From NCBI GenBank assembly GCA_015489285.1, contig WGAA01000081.1, forward strand, positions 1 through 18,579: a stretch of DNA of 18,579 nucleotides, given 5' to 3'. Source of the stretch: Anaerolineae bacterium. GTDB lineage: Bacteria; Chloroflexota; Anaerolineae; JAADDB01. A model generated the notes under the pieces. The model made no database searches. It was not told where the DNA came from and saw only the letters and a program-made list of their open reading frames with translations. Below are positions 1 through 6,060 of this stretch, piece by piece; position 1 is the first letter of the stretch; the number at the start of each line of letters is the position of its first letter. The position numbers and the translations under genes were made by a program.

Positions 1-616
1 GCACCCGGCGGAATTCCTGGGTCAACGCGTTGTCCCAGCGGTAAGCCACTTTCATCAAGGCCGCGTCGAACCCCAACCCCGCGTCCACGGCCACCGTCAG
101 CAGGTCCAGCGCGTCGGGGAGGGCTTTGAGGATCTCCTTCTGGCGGGCGCGGACTCGGGAGTTCAACCACACGTGGGGGTACACGTAGGCGAGAAAGCCC
201 ACCAGAAGCCCCGCGTAGAGGCCCTTTCCCACGGGAAGGCCGCTGCTCAGCGCGACGACGGCCGCGGCGCCCCCACCTATCAGCGCGAGTAACCAGCGCA
301 AAGCGGTGAATTCCAGAGCGCTCAACCCTCCGGGCCGTCCTGCCCGAATGAGTTTCTCGTCCAGACGGGTCAGGCTGTGTGGCGGGATGAAGCGAGCGAT
401 CACGGTGACCCCTGTGTCCACCAGGGAACGAAGCACACGTTCCTTGAAGGGGCGCTGCAATTCCAGTTCCCGTAGGGAGGGCAGTGTCGCCTCACGGCCG
501 ATGAGCTTGTCCAAACGCTCGCTCAGCGCGCGCTCCTGACGCCACTTGTACACACCGTAGATGATGGTAATGACCGACAAGGCTGCCATTACGGCCGCAA
601 CCCATCGTGCGTCCAT
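1..616 (-). CDS. tadC: TadC-like Flp pilus inner-membrane platform protein (type II secretion F family), 3' end missing
   Basis: The minus-strand frame opens at an ATG (616-614) behind a strong ribosome site, GAGGAGGACTC, and runs off the left edge without a stop, giving 205 codons. The protein starts with one membrane segment (about residues 6-22), then a basic cytoplasmic stretch, two further membrane segments (about 110-150), and the motif ALPDALDLLTVAVDAG (about 171-186). That motif is typical of the T2SSF domain of TadC/GspF proteins. In the family, TadB and TadC together form the membrane platform on which the TadA ATPase acts to polymerise Flp pilin. It lies 47 nt after the tadB stop in the same operon. 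The conserved second half of the domain is outside the window. TadC is preferred to TadB because of the ALPDALDLL motif and because tadB is already present upstream. Confidence 0.88.
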   Translation of the reverse strand, partial: MDARWVAAVMAALSVITIIYGVYKWRQERALSERLDKLIGREATLPSLRELELQRPFKERVLRSLVDTGVTVIARFIPPHSLTRLDEKLIRAGRPGGLSALEFTALRWLLALIGGGAAAVVALSSGLPVGKGLYAGLLVGFLAYVYPHVWLNSRVRARQKEILKALPDALDLLTVAVDAGLGFDAALMKVAYRWDNALTQEFRRV

Positions 617-663
617 GAGTCCTCCTCTAAGAGTGCGTTCCCTCTCACACGGCCTTCACAGCA

Positions 664-1587
664 CTACACGTCGATACGCATCATGCGCTGGATGAACACG
701 TTCCCCAGGACGATCATGGCGACCCCCAACGCCGGCAACCATCGCCACCCGGGGGTGAACAATTTCATCATGTACTGGGGGTTCAAGAGGGTGAGAATGA
801 CGGCCAGGACGAACGGCATACCCGAGATGACGTAACCGCTCATCCGCTGTTGGGCCGTCAGGGTGCGAATTTCCCCCTTGAGACGAATTCGGTCCTCGAT
901 GGTGCGACTGACCGTTTCCAGGATCTCGGCCAATGATCCGCCGACCTCGCTTTGGACTTCGACCGCGGTGACGACCATATCCAGGTCATCGTTCTCGATG
1001 CGTTCGGCCAGGTGGTGTAACGCTTCGACGAGGGAATACCCCAAGCCGACCTCTGCAACCACCCGCCCGAATTCCTCCCCCGCAGGCGGGGGCATCTCCT
1101 CGGCAACGATGTGCAGGGCCTGCAAGAGACCATGTCCGGCTTGCAGGGCATTGGTGATGAGGCGGAGGACGTCGGTGAGCTGGTCCTGGAACATCTGACG
1201 GCGTTTGTGGATGCGGCGGGAAAGCCACCATTTGGGCGCGAGGAATCCCATGAAGGCCAAACCCACGGCTCCCAGCAGTGTGCGGGAGATAAGCCAGCCG
1301 AGAAGGAAGCTTCCCGCGGTGATGCCCATCCACAGGAGGAGCCATTCCCCACTTCGCATGGAGATCCGAGCGTATTCCAGTTGTGTTTCTAATTGACGGG
1401 TGATGGCCAGGTGTTCGATCCACTTCTCCCAACGGGATGCGGCCGCGCGGCGCGGCTGTTCGCGGCCCTGTGGGGTGGGCTCCAGCGGGATTAGCAGGGC
1501 TGTTGTCTCCCTGCGGAGGAGGAGATGAATCCCCCATACCAGGGTGAAAACGGCCATACCCATGAGCACAGAGGCGAAGAGCATCAT
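664..1587 (-). CDS. tadB: TadB-like Flp pilus inner-membrane platform protein (type II secretion F family)
   Basis: A 307-residue protein. The frame is open further upstream, but the start is placed at the ATGATG at 1587-1582 because GGAGG lies 5 nt before it and because this ATG overlaps the stop of the preceding peptidase gene as ATGA. Membrane segments lie at about residues 4-23, 83-120 (two) and 250-300 (two). The T2SSF domain spans about 134-260 and includes QDQLTDVLRLITNALQAG and the typical EVGGSLAEILETVS segment. Family knowledge: TadB pairs with TadC as the platform of the Tad secretion machine and contacts the hexameric ATPase TadA. Length is normal for TadB. Translational coupling to the peptidase gene upstream and tadC downstream supports a role in Flp pilus assembly. 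Confidence 0.9.
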   Translation of the reverse strand: MMLFASVLMGMAVFTLVWGIHLLLRRETTALLIPLEPTPQGREQPRRAAASRWEKWIEHLAITRQLETQLEYARISMRSGEWLLLWMGITAGSFLLGWLISRTLLGAVGLAFMGFLAPKWWLSRRIHKRRQMFQDQLTDVLRLITNALQAGHGLLQALHIVAEEMPPPAGEEFGRVVAEVGLGYSLVEALHHLAERIENDDLDMVVTAVEVQSEVGGSLAEILETVSRTIEDRIRLKGEIRTLTAQQRMSGYVISGMPFVLAVILTLLNPQYMMKLFTPGWRWLPALGVAMIVLGNVFIQRMMRIDV

Positions 1588-2204
1588 GGAATCCTCCCAT
1601 GTACTGTGAGCATGAACACAATCCAGGCGCCCAGGGCCAGGTTCGGTCCGTAAGGGACAAAATCCTTGCGCCCGATTTTTCCTGTCCCCAGGAGGAGGAT
1701 GATGACCCCTCCTCCCAGGAGTACACCCAAGATGACCCCCTGCCAGGCATGGCGGGTTCCCATGAGCAAACCCAACGCGCTCACGAATTTTACGTCGCCC
1801 ATGCCCAACGCGCCCTTTCCCAGCCACGCGAGGAGGGCGAACACCCCTCCCAGCGTAAGGGCGGCTAGTACCCCGTCGTACCAGGGGGGACGTCCGGTCA
1901 CGGCCATCTGGACGAAGGCCCAGACGGTGACTCCCGCCAACCAGATGTTGGGGATCCGGGAGGTCAGCCCGTCGATGAGGGCCACACCCACCAGCCAGCC
2001 TGTGACGACGAGCACATTTATCGCCTCGAAATCCGCACGGGTGCGTCCCTCATATCCGCCCAACAGGGCAAACCCCAGGAGGAACAGAAGACCCCACGCA
2101 TGACGGCGTGTCCATTTCGGCGCTCCGTACCTCTGCAGCATTCTCTCTATTCCCTGCCATGTGAGGCCGCCCACCAGGGCCCCTGCTGCCATCATCGTTG
2201 TCAT
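1584..2204 (-). CDS. cpaA: Prepilin peptidase, A24 family (TadV/CpaA-like)
   Basis: A 206-residue polytopic membrane protein. The ATG at 2204-2202 has GAGGAA 6 nt before it. The two catalytic aspartates of A24 aspartic peptidases are visible: D78 in the context ALIDGLTSRIPN, and D137 in GMGDVKF (the GxGD motif). The late segment DFVPYGPNLALG also fits the family. The protein lacks the large N-terminal cytoplasmic methyltransferase loop of bifunctional PilD, as is usual for TadV/CpaA. Expected role: cleave the leader of Flp pilin and of the TadE/TadG pseudopilins at the inner face of the membrane. It begins 10 nt after the cpaB stop and ends in an ATGA overlap with tadB. About 40 extra N-terminal residues with a membrane segment make it somewhat longer than the smallest family members. 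Confidence 0.9.
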   Translation of the reverse strand: MTTMMAAGALVGGLTWQGIERMLQRYGAPKWTRRHAWGLLFLLGFALLGGYEGRTRADFEAINVLVVTGWLVGVALIDGLTSRIPNIWLAGVTVWAFVQMAVTGRPPWYDGVLAALTLGGVFALLAWLGKGALGMGDVKFVSALGLLMGTRHAWQGVILGVLLGGGVIILLLGTGKIGRKDFVPYGPNLALGAWIVFMLTVHGRIP

Positions 2205-2214
2205 CGGCTGTTCC

Positions 2215-3045
2215 TCAGGGCAACGTGGGGGATGCGGGGATCGTTCCCGTCACCTCCCCCGCAGGTGCAGGGAGTTCCAGGCCGAAGCGGTCGATGAGGT
2301 ACTCCCAGTGGACCGGATCGAGGAAGGGCGTGGAGGGGTCATCCTCCGGCCGCAACGCGAAGTCCAGGACGCCTCCGGCGTCCTTCAAGTACTTCAACAA
2401 CAAGGCATCTTGGGGATCCACCGCGACGAGCAATGCCCGGGTGGGCTGCGCGGCCTGGAGCTCCTCCGAAGCTCCCATCGCGTCGGCCAGGTCTTGGGAG
2501 ACCTCCGCCGTTGGCGGGGCCACAATGGCCTGGACGACGACGTTTTGCAGCACGTTCAGCGTCACCAACTCCGCGGGGGTACCTGCACCGTAGTTCAGGG
2601 AGAACATGATGTTCACGTGGTCACCGGGTTGAAGCATCTGCACTTCGTTGAGGAGATCGTTGGCCGGGAGGGCAACGACGACCTTCCCCGGGGGGATCAC
2701 CAGCCCCAGATCCGAAACGGCGTGGGTGGGAAGAACCAGGCGAGATTTGAGGATGATCTCCCCTTTCTTCAGGTCCACCTGGGGCATTTTCCCCACCACT
2801 TCATCTATACTTTGGGCCGCGTCTTGGGGCACGATGTCCTCCGGCACCTCCCGAACTTCCACCATGTCCGGTTGGAGGATGATGCCCCGCTCGACATCCT
2901 GAGCCGCGACGATGACGGGTTGAGTCTTTGGGGTAGGGCCGGATTTCCAGGTGGGGATGGCCGTCGCTTTGTACACGATGATGGCGGAAAGTCCGGCCAG
3001 AGCAATGCCTACGAGAATCCACAAGATGCCTTGTCGACGCCCCAT
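2215..3045 (-). CDS. cpaB: CpaB/RcpC-like Flp pilus assembly protein (SAF domain)
   Basis: A 276-residue protein whose ATG at 3045-3043 follows a full GGAGG with 6-nt spacing. The N-terminus has one membrane anchor (about residues 7-25), then a Pro-rich linker, a SAF domain (about 43-105, beginning VIVAAQDVERGIILQPDMV), and the RcpC-type region (about 115-235, with IPPGKVVVALPANDLLNEV and LQPGDHVNIMFSL). In Gram-negative Tad systems this family sits at the outer-membrane secretin. No secretin gene is seen here, so in this organism it probably acts on the outer face of the cytoplasmic membrane or in the cell wall (inference). It follows the methyltransferase-like gene by 60 nt and precedes the prepilin peptidase by 10 nt. 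Confidence 0.9.
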   Translation of the reverse strand: MGRRQGILWILVGIALAGLSAIIVYKATAIPTWKSGPTPKTQPVIVAAQDVERGIILQPDMVEVREVPEDIVPQDAAQSIDEVVGKMPQVDLKKGEIILKSRLVLPTHAVSDLGLVIPPGKVVVALPANDLLNEVQMLQPGDHVNIMFSLNYGAGTPAELVTLNVLQNVVVQAIVAPPTAEVSQDLADAMGASEELQAAQPTRALLVAVDPQDALLLKYLKDAGGVLDFALRPEDDPSTPFLDPVHWEYLIDRFGLELPAPAGEVTGTIPASPTLP

Positions 3046-3105
3046 ACGATGCCTCCGTTCTGTCGTTGTTTCCTCTTTGCTTTCCCAGAGGGCGTTGGCG
3101 TTTTC

Positions 3106-3741
3106 CTACCAGATGAAGGGAAGTAACCGCCAGGGTACCTGTTGGGCGTACGCTTCGTAACCGTGGAGGATGGCTTCCTCCCACTTGATACGCAGACGCA
3201 CCCATATAAAGGAAATAAGCCCACCGATAACGTTGTGCCACGAGGGATGGACGAGGCAGTATCCGACGTAGAAGAGGAGCTCCCCCGCGTACAAGGGATG
3301 CCGGATCCAGCGGTAGACGCCTTGCGTGCGCAGCCCCCGGTCTGCCGGGGCGATGCCGAAGCTGAGGCCCAGGGAGAAGGTGGCCGCTATCATGAGCGCC
3401 ATAGCCAGGCCCTGAAGGATGTGTCCGCCGAACCAGCCGCTGTTCGTCGCCCGGAGCCAAAGGACGGGCCAGATCGCGTCCGCAAAGGCGACCAACGTCT
3501 GCCACCAGGGAGCGGTCTTGCGGGCCGGACGTCGGAAGATGAAGAGGAAGGCCACCAGGGTGTAAAAGAGGAAGAGCCCCCAGTTGGCCCACCCCTGTCC
3601 GTGAAGGGCGTTGTTCAGGTAAAGGGTGGCGTAGACGATCCACCCGCACCCTATGATCAGGTCCAGGGCCTTCTCCCACGTTGGTTTGTTCGACCAGTGG
3701 GCCAATCGCGGTAACGAAACGGCGCTCGGAAGCGAGCTCAT
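3106..3741 (-). CDS. Isoprenylcysteine carboxyl methyltransferase (ICMT/PEMT)-like integral membrane protein
   Basis: A 211-residue membrane protein starting 1 nt after the TadG-like stop, so it is embedded in the pilus operon. Membrane segments lie at about residues 24-42, 53-70, 83-97, 105-130 and 153-180. The diagnostic motif is GVYRWIRHPLYAGELL (141-156), followed by a C-terminal RIKWEEAILHGYEAYAQQ segment (184-201) ending VPWRLLPFIW. This is the S-adenosylmethionine-binding core seen in bacterial homologues of isoprenylcysteine carboxyl and phosphatidylethanolamine methyltransferases. Bacterial members are mostly uncharacterised, so the substrate is unknown. Candidates are a membrane lipid, a quinone-like isoprenoid, or (inference from context only) a pilus subunit, since the operon's prepilin peptidase has no methyltransferase domain. 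The family assignment is solid; the role is not. Confidence 0.82.
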   Translation of the reverse strand: MSSLPSAVSLPRLAHWSNKPTWEKALDLIIGCGWIVYATLYLNNALHGQGWANWGLFLFYTLVAFLFIFRRPARKTAPWWQTLVAFADAIWPVLWLRATNSGWFGGHILQGLAMALMIAATFSLGLSFGIAPADRGLRTQGVYRWIRHPLYAGELLFYVGYCLVHPSWHNVIGGLISFIWVRLRIKWEEAILHGYEAYAQQVPWRLLPFIW

Positions 3742-3742
3742 C

Positions 3743-4645
3743 TCAGTTCTCCCCCAAACGGACGGTTATCAAACCGTAGTCCGGTCCTCCACCGGTGCCG
3801 CTCACCACACGACGTATGAATCTCCCCCGGATGTAGGAGATAGGGCCCCATAGCCGGTACCCTTCGAAGTAGAAGGCCGCGAAGCCGATGATGTAATGTC
3901 GGGTCATCACCCCGTGCCCTGTGGTCATGTTGTACAGGGGGACGATGATGACTTGCCCCAGGCGGCGGTTCAGACAGTAACGCAGATACGCACTGGGATA
4001 CACTCCTGGGACGTTCCAGACCCAGCGATGGATACGTTGTAGGCCGCTTCGTCTGGGATTGCAGATGTAATAAGCCAGCTCATGTACGCTGCGACTTCCC
4101 CCGTTCCAGTCCAACCAGTCGAATTCAGGGCCAGGACCGAAACCGTGATGTCGGCGGTAGAAGGTGTATGTTTGGTTGAAGCGGAAGGGGAACACGCGAA
4201 TGCCGATGGGAAGGGCGTTTCGGACCGCGGAGACCCCGGAGGCCTCGGCTTCGGAACGAGCGCGTGCGGTCATGCTCGAAAGTCCCACAACGGAAGCGAA
4301 AAAGGTGGGGAAGGTGGTGGACACCTGAACTTGAATGCGGGAGGTCCCCCGGTGGGACCAGGAATACGTGGAGGCTCCGTTCCGTCGGGCGTACCGGCGT
4401 ACGGCCCGGTCCACCTCCCGCAAGGAGTGGGTGGTGAGCATGGCCCGAGCCCCGGCCAACGCGGCCGCGTCGGCCGCGTACTGCATGCGGCGACGTTGTA
4501 CGTAAGCATATCCCCCGTCCACGGCCAGGGCAATGATGCCGATAACCGCAATTAAGGCCAGGGCGAAGAGGACGAGGGTTTGCCCTCGCTCCTCGCGGAT
4601 CGAACGTCGTCCCTCCACGATTTTACTCCTTTGTTGCGTCCTCAT
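3743..4645 (-). CDS. TadG-like Flp pilus-associated protein with a distinct C-terminal domain
   Basis: A 300-residue protein whose ATG overlaps the upstream tadE-like stop as ATGA (4645-4642). After about 20 basic/polar residues comes the TadE/TadG-type N-terminal segment ERGQTLVLFALALIAVIG (about 19-36), a membrane helix, then VDGGYAYVQRRRMQYAADAAALAGAR, the hallmark of Flp pilus-assembly TadG-like proteins. The remainder (about 150-300) is rich in Tyr, Arg and Gly, with FDWLDWNGG, QVIIVPLYNMTTGHG and HYIIGFAAFYFEGY. I recall similar C-terminal regions in TadG-like proteins of other bacteria, but no function is known to me. It shows no von Willebrand A motif (DxSxS), unlike classical TadG. 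It probably anchors in the membrane and exposes the C-terminal domain at the cell surface as a minor pilus component. Confidence 0.82.
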   Translation of the reverse strand: MRTQQRSKIVEGRRSIREERGQTLVLFALALIAVIGIIALAVDGGYAYVQRRRMQYAADAAALAGARAMLTTHSLREVDRAVRRYARRNGASTYSWSHRGTSRIQVQVSTTFPTFFASVVGLSSMTARARSEAEASGVSAVRNALPIGIRVFPFRFNQTYTFYRRHHGFGPGPEFDWLDWNGGSRSVHELAYYICNPRRSGLQRIHRWVWNVPGVYPSAYLRYCLNRRLGQVIIVPLYNMTTGHGVMTRHYIIGFAAFYFEGYRLWGPISYIRGRFIRRVVSGTGGGPDYGLITVRLGEN

Positions 4646-5019
4646 CGTCCCAGCTCAACGTGCATACGTACACGGGCCCGCAGGAGAAGACCGTCGAAAA
4701 AGGGCAGGGGCACGATGGAGTGATAGCGATGTGTTGCCTCCACCTCGACGGTGTTGCGCCTGGGCCAACGGACGTGTACATGAATGTCGGATGGGCCCAG
4801 GCCGACGACTTTACGGCACATCTCGACCCGGAGCCTGGAGGTGGACATGGTCGGATGAGCGACCAGGATGCGCGCTCCCTCTTGAGCGGCGGCCGTCAGG
4901 GCACTGTCCAGGTACACCAGGCGACCGATGTCGAACAGGGCGAACAGAAGCGTCAGGAAGAGGGTGACGGATAGGGCAAATTCGACCGTCGCCTGTCCCC
5001 TCTCGCTCTTCCGGGTCAT
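4642..5019 (-). CDS. tadE: TadE-like minor pilin (second copy)
   Basis: A 125-residue protein with ATG at 5019-5017 behind GAGGTGG, 1 nt after the stop of the upstream tadE-like gene. The N-terminus MTRKSERGQATVEFALSVTL is the TadE signature: short basic leader, Gly-Gln-Ala cleavage-type site and glutamate near +5 of the predicted mature end, followed by one hydrophobic helix to about residue 37. Next comes a helical LDSALTAAAQEGARILV segment, then a mostly beta C-terminal half. TadE proteins are pseudopilins processed by the TadV/CpaA peptidase and are needed for pilus assembly. The stop overlaps the TadG-like start. Which of the two tadE-like genes matches a given reference TadE or TadF cannot be told here. 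Confidence 0.87.
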   Translation of the reverse strand: MTRKSERGQATVEFALSVTLFLTLLFALFDIGRLVYLDSALTAAAQEGARILVAHPTMSTSRLRVEMCRKVVGLGPSDIHVHVRWPRRNTVEVEATHRYHSIVPLPFFDGLLLRARVRMHVELGR

Positions 5020-5020
5020 G

Positions 5021-5395
5021 TTACCACCTCACCGCGACTTCACGGGCCTGTATGGTCAGGGAATGGACGGGCAACCAGGGCATAAGAGGGCGGTATTCGT
5101 ATGTAACCCGCACCACGGCCGGCCTTCCCGGCCGGCGGATGATCACTCGCACGTGGGCTCGCGACGGGTCCAACCCGGCATCGCTCAGCACGCGCCTCAC
5201 CGCGCGGCGGGCCCTGTGAACGGAGCCCGTGGGTTGGCTGGCAACCCATACCCCTTCCCTGGCCGCGTGGACCACCTCCATGTGGACTATCATGGCTCGG
5301 CCCACATCCAGTGTGATGGCCAGGAAGAGGATCATAAAGGGCAATATGAGGGCTAATTCGGCCAGACTTTGCCCCCGTTCTCCCCGGAAGTTCAT
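5021..5395 (-). CDS. tadE: TadE-like minor pilin (first copy)
   Basis: A 124-residue protein. The ATG at 5395-5393 lies about 5 nt after GAGGG. MNFRGERGQSLAELALILPF again shows a short basic leader, a Gly-Gln cleavage-type site, glutamate at +5 and one membrane helix (about 10-35), followed by VVHAAREGVWVAS, the usual TadE helix. The C-terminal half is basic. It is the first gene downstream of the flp terminator, and its stop is separated by a single base from the next tadE-like gene, so the two copies are translationally coupled. They share the N-terminal plan but little of the C-terminus, which suggests distinct roles in one pseudopilin complex rather than a recent duplication. Confidence 0.87.
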   Translation of the reverse strand: MNFRGERGQSLAELALILPFMILFLAITLDVGRAMIVHMEVVHAAREGVWVASQPTGSVHRARRAVRRVLSDAGLDPSRAHVRVIIRRPGRPAVVRVTYEYRPLMPWLPVHSLTIQAREVAVRW

Positions 5396-5437
5396 CCCAT
5401 CCCTCGACAGACATCTTTCAAGGTGTCACCGACCTTC

Positions 5438-5480
5438 AAAAACGATGCCCTCAGACTCTGCCGGAGAGCCTGAGGGCATC
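5438..5480 (-). terminator. Strong intrinsic terminator after flp, inside the tad operon
   Basis: Reading the minus strand, arms GATGCCCTCAG (5480-5470) and CTGAGGGCATC (5454-5444) form an 11-bp perfect stem. It continues past one mismatch into a 4-bp AGAG/CTCT helix, closes on a 5-nt loop, and is followed by GTTTTT (5443-5438). It lies 61 nt after the flp stop and 43 nt before the first tadE-like gene. There is no T-run on the plus strand, so it acts in the flp direction. It should leave abundant short flp mRNA and let only part of transcription reach the assembly genes. Confidence 0.9.
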
Positions 5481-5506
5481 CCACCTAGAACGGTCCCTTT
5501 CCCCCC

Positions 5507-5530
5507 GACGTGCGTGCCCAGGCGCACGTC
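5507..5530 (-). other. Hairpin just after the flp stop codon
   Basis: GACGTGCG (5507-5514) and CGCACGTC (5523-5530) form a perfect 8-bp stem with an 8-nt loop. It begins 10 nt past the flp stop on the minus strand. It has no T-run in the flp direction, so it is not a classical terminator. A plausible role is protection of the flp mRNA 3' end from exonucleases, upstream of the true terminator at 5480-5438. Confidence 0.55.
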
Positions 5531-5540
5531 GTTTTCCCCA

Positions 5541-5732
5541 TTAGAGACGCAGAGCCACGCTACGGAGCACCGAAGAGATACGTCCCCCCAGCAGAGTCAA
5601 GGCACCGATAGCGACGATGGCGATGAGGGCCAGGATGAGACCGTACTCTGCCAGGTCCTGTCCTTCCTCCGCCTCTACCACGTTCTCTAACGCCAGTCGA
5701 GCAGCCAAGTAGTACCGTGTAAGCAAGCTCAT
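5541..5732 (-). CDS. flp: Flp-family type IVb major pilin
   Basis: A 63-residue prepilin. The ATG at 5732-5730 is preceded by GGAGGTGATC with ideal spacing, the strongest ribosome site in the window, as expected for a highly made structural subunit. The leader ends EAEEG and the predicted cleavage is between G24 and Q25. The mature N-terminus QDLAEYGLILALIAIVAIG has the conserved glutamate at +5 and tyrosine at +6 of Flp pilins, followed by an unbroken hydrophobic helix and a short polar tail. The mature form would be 39 residues, small but normal for Flp. It heads the tad operon and is separated from the assembly genes by a terminator. Family role: polymerises into thin adhesive pili after cleavage by the TadV/CpaA peptidase encoded downstream. 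Confidence 0.93.
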   Translation of the reverse strand: MSLLTRYYLAARLALENVVEAEEGQDLAEYGLILALIAIVAIGALTLLGGRISSVLRSVALRL

Positions 5733-5772
5733 TGATCACCTCCATGTTGTTCATTGCTGTGATGTCTTTCCG

Positions 5773-5806
5773 GTCGAGCTCGACGGACTCCATCGATGGA
5801 TTCCGT
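5773..5806. promoter_or_regulatory. Two adjacent palindromes in the flp leader
   Basis: GTCGAGCTCGAC (5773-5784) is a perfect 12-bp palindrome. It abuts a 24-bp near-perfect palindrome (5783-5806, centre 5794/5795, arms TCCATC/GATGGA plus outer ACGGA/TCCGT, one mismatched pair). Both lie just downstream of the predicted flp start, where a repressor site or a leader RNA hairpin would affect flp expression. The function is inferred from position. Confidence 0.45.
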
Positions 5807-5822
5807 ACTTCTTGACGCTTTT

Positions 5823-5851
5823 ACTATAGCGCGAGTTACGAGGGATTTCCA
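5823..5851 (-). promoter_or_regulatory. Candidate sigma70-type promoter for flp
   Basis: On the minus strand, TGGAAA (5851-5846, four of six matches to the -35 consensus) and TATAGT (5828-5823, -10) are 17 bp apart. This predicts a start near 5816 and a leader of about 84 nt before flp. The -10 and spacing are good; the -35 is weak, which would fit control by an activator. Confidence 0.5.
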
Positions 5852-5857
5852 TAGTGC

Positions 5858-5869
5858 TTTGGTACCAAA
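5858..5869. promoter_or_regulatory. Palindrome TTTGGTACCAAA upstream of the flp -35
   Basis: A perfect 12-bp palindrome centred about 12-15 bp upstream of the predicted flp -35 element. That is a usual position for an activator site and lies between the two divergent genes. No regulator gene is present in the window, so this is a candidate only. Confidence 0.35.
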
Positions 5870-6060
5870 ACTTCTTCTTACCTTCATCGGCCCCTCTTTC
5901 CGGGTGCTCTATACAACCCCATATATTTGCTTCCCCTCCTCACCCGTATTACCATACGTGTCGGAGTTGGTTGCTTATCGAGAACCCGCCCGGCAGGGTG
6001 CCCCTGTCCTCGTAGCCCTGCGCCGGGACACCTCTTTACCGGGCGAACGAGGAGGAGACC

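Larger units (their letters stand above)
5733..6060. promoter_or_regulatory. Divergent flp / pckA intergenic control region
   Basis: This 328-bp gap separates flp (leftward) from pckA (rightward) and contains no credible gene. It holds a probable flp promoter, three palindromes and the strong flp ribosome site. Near pckA there is an imperfect hairpin (CCGGCAGGG at 5990-5998 against CCCTG and CCGG at 6016-6026) and the pckA ribosome site GGAGGAG at 6051-6057. AT-rich words TATACA (5910-5915) and TATATT (5922-5927) could be -10 elements for pckA, but neither has a convincing -35, so I do not assign a pckA promoter. Confidence 0.6.

Noticed and set aside
2161..3126. A 321-codon plus-strand frame over cpaB
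   Set aside because: It is a shadow of cpaB, rich in His, Arg and Gly and without a recognisable fold.
5896..5927. pckA promoter at TATACA or TATATT
   Set aside because: Neither has a recognisable -35 at 16-18 bp, so no promoter is assigned.
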